From assembly GCA_030598385.1 (NCBI GenBank), contig JAUVQB010000101.1, positions 1 through 5,989 on the forward strand: a DNA stretch of 5,989 nucleotides, read 5' to 3'. A model generated the notes under the pieces. The model searched no databases. It saw only the letters and a program-made list of their open reading frames with translations, and was not told where the DNA came from. Below are positions 1 to 4,233 of the stretch, piece by piece. The DNA is from Alphaproteobacteria bacterium (lineage in GTDB: Bacteria; Pseudomonadota; Alphaproteobacteria; Kiloniellales; JAKSDN01). Numbering within the stretch: position 1 is the first letter of the stretch; the number at the start of each line of letters is the position of its first letter. The translations under genes and the position numbers were made by a program.

Positions 1-1005
1 GAGGCCCTGGCCCGCGATCGGATGGATGCTGTGGGCGGCGTCGCCGACGAGCGCCAGCCGGTGATCGACATAGCGCTCGGCATGGATCAGCGACAGGGGA
101 TAGGCCCAGCGCCCGCCGATCGCCCTGAGCGCACCAAGGCTGTCGCCGAAACGGCGCTGGATTTCCCCGGAAAAGGCCGGGCCGTCGAGGGCCATCATGG
201 CCGGCACCAGGGCCTGGCGCTCGGTCCACACGATGGACGAGCGGTGGGTCCTCTTGCGGACCCCGCGGCCCGCGCCATCCTCGCCATCGGTCATCGGCAG
301 CATGGCGAAGGGGCCCGACGGCAGGAAATTCTCGTGGGCCACGCCGTGATGCGGCCGTTCGTGGGCCACCGTGCAGACGATTCCCGACTGGCCATACTCC
401 CATTTGGTCGCGCCGATGCCTGCTTGCTTGCGGAGCGTCGCGTTCCGCCCCTCGGCGCTGATCACCACCTGGGCCGTCACCCGCGTGCCGCCCTCGTCGT
501 CCGCGATCCGCGCCGTGACCCGCCCGGCACCACGCTCCAGCCCGGCCAAGCGGCAGGGCGCGCGCCGCGTCAAATGCCTCAGGCCGGCGCTGCGCGCGTG
601 GAGCGCCCTGCGGATCATGCGGTTCTCGATGATGAAGCCGAGCGGTCCTTCGTCCACGTCCCGGTGGCCGTAGTGCAGAAACAGGGGCGAAGCGGCGGCG
701 CCGACCCGGCCGTCGGAAACCCGAATATCCAGAATGGGCTCGGCCTCGTCCGCGAGATGGTCCCACAGGCCGATGCCCGCGAGGGCCTGCTGCGAGCCCC
801 GGGCGATCGCCGCGGAGCGGCCGTCGAAGCCTTGATCGAGCTGCGCTGCGGGGTCTTCGCGGTCGACCACGACCACCTCGATGCCGGCGTCCGCGAGCGC
901 CACCGCCAGCGACAGCCCGACTAAGCCGCCGCCGACGATCAGGATCTCGGTATCCAGCGCGGCCCTCGCAGCCGATTTCCGCTTCCTGTGCATCGCCGTC
1001 CCCAT
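1..1005 (-). CDS. ubiH: UbiH/UbiF/Coq6-family FAD-dependent monooxygenase, C-terminus cut off by left edge
   Basis: Probable flavoprotein hydroxylase adding a ring hydroxyl during ubiquinone synthesis, acting at the inner membrane. Translating the minus strand gives 335 residues without a stop. Seen: an N-terminal Rossmann FAD motif GGGLVG (residues 25-30), the family pattern DGRSAAIARGS (61-71), a central ENFLPSGPFAMLPM segment (225-238), and the second FAD motif GDAAHSIHPIAGQGL (321-335) at the very edge. Family members are about 390-410 residues, so some 60-70 are missing. Oddity: the usual DGxxSxxR motif reads EGRNATLR (185-192). The start is uncertain. In-frame ATGs lie at 1035, 1005 and 993, with a GTG at 1047, downstream of in-frame TAA stops. 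The 993 ATG has a GGGGA five bases upstream, and family proteins start close to the Rossmann strand, so 993 or 1005 is favoured. Which ring position it hydroxylates (UbiH, UbiF, UbiL or UbiM role) cannot be decided here. The gene is divergent from amt. Confidence 0.88.
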   Translation of the reverse strand, partial: MGTAMHRKRKSAARAALDTEILIVGGGLVGLSLAVALADAGIEVVVVDREDPAAQLDQGFDGRSAAIARGSQQALAGIGLWDHLADEAEPILDIRVSDGRVGAAASPLFLHYGHRDVDEGPLGFIIENRMIRRALHARSAGLRHLTRRAPCRLAGLERGAGRVTARIADDEGGTRVTAQVVISAEGRNATLRKQAGIGATKWEYGQSGIVCTVAHERPHHGVAHENFLPSGPFAMLPMTDGEDGAGRGVRKRTHRSSIVWTERQALVPAMMALDGPAFSGEIQRRFGDSLGALRAIGGRWAYPLSLIHAERYVDHRLALVGDAAHSIHPIAGQGL

Positions 1006-1090
1006 GACCGCACCATCGCGCGGCCCTTCCAGCATGTCCAGGGGCACCGCCGCGGCAAAACTGCCGAATTATTAGGCAGGGGACCTTGTG

Positions 1091-1107
1091 TGCCCAAATT
1101 TTATGCA
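1091..1107. promoter_or_regulatory. Candidate NtrC-like enhancer palindrome upstream of amt
   Basis: The 17-base element TGCCCAAATTTTATGCA has the outer TGC-N11-GCA spacing of NtrC operators (roughly TGCACC-N5-GGTGCA), but its inner bases match poorly. Its centre is about 122 bases before the predicted amt transcription start, a normal distance for a sigma-54 enhancer. The support is position plus outer half-sites only. Chance occurrence is quite possible in AT-rich intergenic sequence. Confidence 0.28.
1098..1103 (-). promoter_or_regulatory. Possible -10 element for the ubiH-family gene
   Basis: Read on the minus strand this is TAAAAT, five of six matches to TATAAT, in an AT-rich patch about 60-95 bases before the candidate ubiH starts. 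The matching -35 region at 17-base spacing is poor (ATTTCA), so the call is weak. It overlaps the candidate NtrC-like palindrome of the amt control region. Confidence 0.22.
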
Positions 1108-1194
1108 AATTTGACGTCGATGAAATTGCCCTGCCGCCGTCCACTGAAGAATAACCGACTGAAATTGCTTGGAATTCAGGCGACGTTACCGAGT

Positions 1195-1210
1195 TGGCAC
1201 GCTTCTTGGA
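1195..1210 (+). promoter_or_regulatory. Sigma-54 (RpoN) promoter for amt
   Basis: The sequence TTGGCACGCTTCTTGGA matches the sigma-54 consensus TTGGCACG-N4-TTGC(A/T) at nearly every position. The -24 GG is at 1196-1197 and the -12 dinucleotide at 1208-1209, with the required ten bases between them. The one deviation is GG instead of GC at -12. This predicts transcription starting near 1221. Sigma-54 control with NtrC activation is the known mode for glnK-amtB and amt genes, so function and context agree. Confidence 0.75.
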
Positions 1211-1232
1211 ATGGACTCTAAGGAGGGGTGGG

Positions 1233-1298
1233 ATGCCCCGCCTCGGGAACAGGGTCCCAGTGCAACGGATCACACTGCAACAGCCCCCTATGCAATAG
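1233..1298 (+). CDS. Putative 21-codon leader ORF upstream of amt
   Basis: A short frame opens with ATG at 1233, preceded by a near-perfect Shine-Dalgarno (AGGAGG, 1221-1226) at six bases, and ends at TAG 1296-1298. The peptide begins MPRLGNRVPVQRI and ends QQPPMQ. It is basic and glutamine- and proline-rich, with no membrane segment and no resemblance I recognise. It lies between the predicted sigma-54 start (about 1221) and the amt start, so it could be a leader peptide tuning amt translation. Its stop is 24 bases before the amt ATG. It is not the start of GlnK, whose N-terminus is unlike this. It could also be a chance frame behind a purine-rich stretch, or a relic from loss of an upstream gene. 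Codon statistics say nothing at this length. Confidence 0.3.
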   Translation: MPRLGNRVPVQRITLQQPPMQ

Positions 1299-1309
1299 AC
1301 GGTGCGATC

Positions 1310-1316
1310 GGGAGGA
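1310..1316 (+). promoter_or_regulatory. Ribosome binding site that sets the amt start
   Basis: GGGAGGA sits just before two consecutive ATG codons (1320 and 1323). The core GGAGG (1311-1315) is four bases from the first ATG and seven from the second, so the second is the better start. An in-frame GTG at 1302 lies before this site and would place it inside the gene, so it is unlikely to be used. Confidence 0.7.
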
Positions 1317-1322
1317 TCGATG

Positions 1323-2699
1323 ATGTCAGTGAAGAGAACGACGAAGAAATTGAGGATTTACAGGAGTTTGGCAGCTCTCGGCCTGGCGGCCGCCTTCGCC
1401 GTTATGGCCAGCCCGGCCAGTGCGGAAATCTCGGCCGAGACCCAATACGTGCTCAACAGCTTTTCCTTCCTGATGACCGGCGCCCTGGTGATGTGGATGG
1501 CGGCCGGCTTCGCCATGCTGGAATCCGGCCTGGTCAGGACCAAGAACACCGCCTCGATCTGCCTCAAGAACATCGCGCTCTATTCGATCGCCGGTCTGAT
1601 GTACTACCTGATCGGCTACAGCCTCATGTACATCGACGTGGGCGGGCTGATTGGCTCGTTCAGCTTGCTCTACAACCCGGCCCCGGCGGAACTGGCCTTG
1701 ATCAACGCCGACGAGGCGACCCCCGAGCTGGTCGAGGCGGCGGTCGCGGGCGGTTATGCCTCCATGTCCGACTGGTTCTTCCAAATGGTCTTCGTAGCGA
1801 CCGCGGCCTCGATCGTCTCCGGCACGCTGGCCGAGCGCATCAAGGTCTGGCCGTTCCTCATCTTCGTCGTGGTGCTGACCGGCGTTATCTACCCGATCCA
1901 GGGGGCCTGGAGCTGGGGCGGCGGGTTCCTGGCCGAGCTCGGCTTCTCCGACTTCGCCGGCTCCACCACCGTCCATTCGGTGGGCGGCTGGGCGGCGCTC
2001 ACCGGCGTCATCATCCTGGGCGCCCGCAAGGGCAAATACGGCCCCGACGGCCGGGTCAACCCCATGCCCGGCGCCAACCTGCCCCTGGCGACTCTCGGCA
2101 CCTTCATCCTCTGGCTCGGCTGGTTCGGCTTCAACGGCGGCTCCCAGCTCGCCCTCGGCAGCGCGCTCGACGCCGCGGCCATGGCGATCGTGTTCGTCAA
2201 CACCAACCTGGCCGCCGCCGCCGGCGTGGTCGCGGCCATGTTGGCAGCCCAGGTGCTCTACAAGAAGGTCGACCTGACCTTCGCGCTGAACGGCGCGCTC
2301 GCCGGCCTGGTCGCCATCACCGCCGGCCCGGACCTGCAGAACCACCTGTTGTCGATCGTCATCGGCGGCATCGGCGGCGGGCTCGTGGTGATCTCGGTGC
2401 CGCTGCTCGACAAGCTCCGGATCGACGATGTGGTGGGCGCCATTCCGGTCCACCTGGTGGCCGGCATCTGGGGCACGCTCGCGGTCGGCATTTTCGGCGC
2501 CGGCGACCTCTTGGCCCAGATCATCGGCATAGCGGCGGTGGGCGCCTTCGTCAGCCTCGCCAGCGCGCTCGTCTGGTTCGCGCTCAAGCTGACGGTCGGC
2601 ATCCGGGTCAGCGAGGAAGTCGAGGACCTGGGGCTCGACAAGGCCGAACTGGGCATGGAGGCCTATCCGGAGTTCGGCTTCGGCACGCAACGCCTCTGA
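1323..2699 (+). CDS. amt: Ammonium channel/transporter, Amt/AmtB family
   Basis: Inner-membrane trimeric channel taking up ammonium. The product is 458 residues from ATG 1323. It begins with a basic stretch and hydrophobic core ending ASPASA (29-34), a likely cleaved signal peptide as in E. coli AmtB, followed by about eleven membrane helices. By hand alignment to E. coli AmtB as recalled, the key residues are kept: F153 and F157 (F103/F107 gate), W198 (W148), D210 (D160), twin histidines H218 and H377 (H168/H318), F270 and S274 (F215/S219). The family signature DFAGSTTVHSVGG is at 210-222. The C-terminal tail RVSEEVEDLGLD (428-439) matches the conserved cytoplasmic region that contacts PII in relatives. 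The gene has its own sigma-54-like promoter and a strong terminator, so it is probably monocistronic and nitrogen-regulated. No glnK lies immediately upstream, unlike in many proteobacteria. Confidence 0.96.
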   Translation: MSVKRTTKKLRIYRSLAALGLAAAFAVMASPASAEISAETQYVLNSFSFLMTGALVMWMAAGFAMLESGLVRTKNTASICLKNIALYSIAGLMYYLIGYSLMYIDVGGLIGSFSLLYNPAPAELALINADEATPELVEAAVAGGYASMSDWFFQMVFVATAASIVSGTLAERIKVWPFLIFVVVLTGVIYPIQGAWSWGGGFLAELGFSDFAGSTTVHSVGGWAALTGVIILGARKGKYGPDGRVNPMPGANLPLATLGTFILWLGWFGFNGGSQLALGSALDAAAMAIVFVNTNLAAAAGVVAAMLAAQVLYKKVDLTFALNGALAGLVAITAGPDLQNHLLSIVIGGIGGGLVVISVPLLDKLRIDDVVGAIPVHLVAGIWGTLAVGIFGAGDLLAQIIGIAAVGAFVSLASALVWFALKLTVGIRVSEEVEDLGLDKAELGMEAYPEFGFGTQRL

Positions 2700-2735
2700 C
2701 CCGGGCGGAAAACGGCCTCTCCCGATTCGCCGGCC

Positions 2736-2772
2736 CGGCCCGGGTGGCTCTGCCGCCCGGGCCGTCTCTTTT
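2736..2772 (+). terminator. Rho-independent terminator after amt
   Basis: A 13-base-pair stem, CGGCCCGGGTGGC (2736-2748) against GCCGCCCGGGCCG (2752-2764), has a three-base loop TCT and a single G-U pair. It is followed directly by TCTCTTTT (2765-2772). It lies 37 bases after the amt stop and separates amt from the aminotransferase gene. There is no A-run on the left side, so it should work mainly in the plus direction. Confidence 0.9.
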
Positions 2773-2800
2773 CCACGATTTCAAATACTTATCGGCTTTC

Positions 2801-2829
2801 TTGCCCACGCCGTGACCGGCCGCTAGACT
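2801..2829 (+). promoter_or_regulatory. Sigma-70-type promoter for the aminotransferase (and probably ftsK)
   Basis: TTGCCC (2801-2806) and TAGACT (2824-2829) are separated by exactly 17 bases. They match TTGACA/TATAAT at the most conserved positions (TTG and TA...T) and resemble housekeeping promoters of alphaproteobacteria. The site begins just after the amt terminator, where a new promoter is needed. Predicted start is near 2836, giving a leader of about 50 or 100 bases depending on the start codon used. Confidence 0.55.
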
Positions 2830-2934
2830 CGTTTATGTTTTGTACCCACTTCGAGTCGCGCCACCCAATAATGCGCGGAGCGGGCGGTGAATTTGTGCCG
2901 CCCTTATGTCCGCCTGTACCGCAGTGTTCACGCC

Positions 2935-4182
2935 ATGGCCAGCCCTCCGAGCTTCCAAGCCTTCTATCCCTTCACGCGGCTAAACCGCCTATTGGAGGGG
3001 AGTCCGCCCGGCCCCAGCCCGGCGCCGGACGGCGAGCCGGTCCTGCTGTCGCTCGGCGAACCGCGCCACCGGCCGCCCGCCTTCGTGGCCGGGGCCTTGG
3101 CCGACAACGCCGATGGCTGGTCGCGCTACCCCCTGCCGCGGGGCACGCCGGGCTACCGCAGAGCGGTGGCCGATTGGCTGACGCATCGCTATGGCTTGCC
3201 GGCAAACGCCGTGGCGACAGGCGGCGCGCTGGACCCGGAGGCGGCGATCCTGCCGCTGCCGGGCAGCCGCGAGGGGTTGTTCTTCGCCGCCCTGGCGACG
3301 CTTTCGGCAGGCCGCGACGCACCCAATGGTGGGGGCAAGACGAAGGTGCTGCTGCCGAATCCCTTCTATCACGTCTACATGGGCGCGGCGCTGGCCGCGG
3401 GCGGCGAGCCAGTCCTGATGCCGGCCTCGGCAGAGAGCGGCCACCTGCCCGAGCCGGAGGCCCTCGATCCGGCGGTGCTCGACCAGGCGGCGCTCTGCTA
3501 TTTCTGCACCCCGGCCAACCCGCAAGGGGCAGTAGCGGACACCGCGCGCCTCAAGCGGCTGATCGCGCTGGCCCGCAAGCACGATTTCGTCCTGGCGTTC
3601 GACGAGTGCTATTCCGAGATCTACACGGGCGAGGCGCCGGCGGGGGCACTCCAAGCGGCCTTGGCGACAGGCGGGGGCCTCGACAATGTCCTGGCCTTCC
3701 ATTCGCTCTCCAAGCGCTCCAGCGCGCCGGGCCTGCGCTGCGGCTTCGTGGCCGGCGATCCGCGGCTGATCGAGAAGCTCGACGAGGCCTTGCGGGTCGG
3801 CGGAGCGGGCGTCCCCCTGCCGGTTCTGGCGGCCGGAGAGCGCCTGTGGCGGGACGAGGCGCACGTGGCCGAGAACCGGGCCCGCTACCAAGAGAAATTC
3901 GCCATCGCCGAACGAGTTCTCGGCGGCCGTTTCGGCTTTCGCCTGCCTGCCGGCGGGTTCTTCCTCTGGCTCGAGGTGGGCGACGGCGAGGCGGCGGCGC
4001 TCGAGCTGTGGCGCCATGGCGGCATGAAAGTGCTGCCGGGCGCCTATATGGGCGCCGACATGCCGGACGGGCGGAACCCCGGAAAACCTTACATCCGGGT
4101 CGCGCTGATCCACGACGCCGCGCTGGTCGAGGCGGCGCTCGAGCGCCTGGCGGTTATCTTAACAAACCGTAAATCTTTATGA
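2935..4182 (+). CDS. dapC: PLP-dependent class I/II aminotransferase, DapC type (probable succinyldiaminopimelate transaminase)
   Basis: Fold-type I PLP enzyme, probably making N-succinyl-LL-2,6-diaminopimelate for lysine and peptidoglycan. From ATG 2935 it has 415 residues. Motifs seen: PNPFYHVY (141-148), TPANPQGAV (192-200) with the cofactor-side Asn195, FDECYSEIY (222-230) with Asp223 and Tyr226 for the PLP ring, SLSKRSSAPGLRCGF (257-271) with Schiff-base Lys260, and YIRVAL (386-391) whose Arg388 should bind the substrate carboxylate. The SLSKRSxxPGLRxGF form is typical of DapC-like enzymes; substrate choice is inference. Start choice: GTG at 2887 (431 residues) has GGAG six bases upstream, while ATG 2935 has no clear ribosome site but gives the N-terminus normal for the family (Y-P-F-x-x-L near residue 11). 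Either is possible. ftsK follows after 51 bases without a terminator, suggesting an operon. Confidence 0.88.
   Translation: MASPPSFQAFYPFTRLNRLLEGSPPGPSPAPDGEPVLLSLGEPRHRPPAFVAGALADNADGWSRYPLPRGTPGYRRAVADWLTHRYGLPANAVATGGALDPEAAILPLPGSREGLFFAALATLSAGRDAPNGGGKTKVLLPNPFYHVYMGAALAAGGEPVLMPASAESGHLPEPEALDPAVLDQAALCYFCTPANPQGAVADTARLKRLIALARKHDFVLAFDECYSEIYTGEAPAGALQAALATGGGLDNVLAFHSLSKRSSAPGLRCGFVAGDPRLIEKLDEALRVGGAGVPLPVLAAGERLWRDEAHVAENRARYQEKFAIAERVLGGRFGFRLPAGGFFLWLEVGDGEAAALELWRHGGMKVLPGAYMGADMPDGRNPGKPYIRVALIHDAALVEAALERLAVILTNRKSL
4159..4173 (+). promoter_or_regulatory. CtrA-box-like sequence before ftsK
   Basis: TTAA-CAAACCG-TAAA resembles the alphaproteobacterial CtrA operator TTAA-N7-TTAA with one mismatch. 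It lies in the last codons of the aminotransferase gene, 60-75 bases before the ftsK start, within an AT-rich island (about 4151-4190) that stands out from the surrounding GC-rich DNA. Cell-cycle control of a division gene would make sense, but the motif is short and the lysine, asparagine and leucine codons there could produce it by chance. Confidence 0.25.
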
Positions 4183-4193
4183 ACACAAGATGA

Positions 4194-4224
4194 CCGGGAA
4201 AGCACCGGGGAAGCCCGGGGAAGC
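4194..4224 (+). repeat. Three tandem copies of a CCGGGRAAGC decamer in the ftsK leader
   Basis: Copies are CCGGGAAAGC (4194-4203), CCGGGGAAGC (4205-4214) and CCGGGGAAGC (4215-4224). The last two are identical and directly adjacent; the first differs by one base and is offset by one extra A. The array ends one base before the AGGA of the ftsK ribosome binding site. It may be replication slippage or a binding or translation-control element; function is unknown. Confidence 0.7.
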
Positions 4225-4229
4225 AGGAA
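4225..4229 (+). promoter_or_regulatory. Ribosome binding site of ftsK
   Basis: AGGAA lies four bases before ATG 4234 (AGGA at five). It is the only convincing site in this region and so fixes the ftsK start, in preference to the internal ATG at 4327. Confidence 0.6.
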
Positions 4230-4233
4230 CCTT

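Noticed and set aside
22..924. A 300-residue plus-strand open frame
   Set aside because: It lies antisense to the UbiH-family gene, whose motifs are clear on the minus strand. The frame has no recognisable domain and is the normal GC-rich shadow.
1061..1079. Inverted repeat CTGCC-N9-GGCAG in the ubiH-amt gap
   Set aside because: Only a five-base-pair stem with a nine-base loop and no T-run after it on either strand, so neither a terminator nor a convincing operator.
1326..2690. A 454-residue minus-strand open frame across amt
   Set aside because: Mirror frame of a high-GC gene; the product is rich in D, E, R, H and G without any motif. No promoter or ribosome site was seen for it.
1323..2699. 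Suspected loss of the phenylalanine gate in Amt
   Set aside because: A first alignment seemed to place alanine at the F107 position. Counting from the fixed AER, W148, D160 and H168 landmarks puts F153 and F157 at F103 and F107, so the gate is intact.
1169..2815. A 548-residue plus-strand open frame overlapping amt
   Set aside because: It is arginine- and glycine-rich with no domain, and covers amt in another frame. The amt frame has a signal peptide, membrane helices and all pore residues.
2989..4113. A 374-residue minus-strand open frame
   Set aside because: Antisense shadow of the aminotransferase with no recognisable features.
2835..4172. A 445-residue plus-strand open frame overlapping the aminotransferase
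   Set aside because: Low-complexity arginine/glycine/proline translation out of phase with the PLP enzyme motifs, so it is a shadow.
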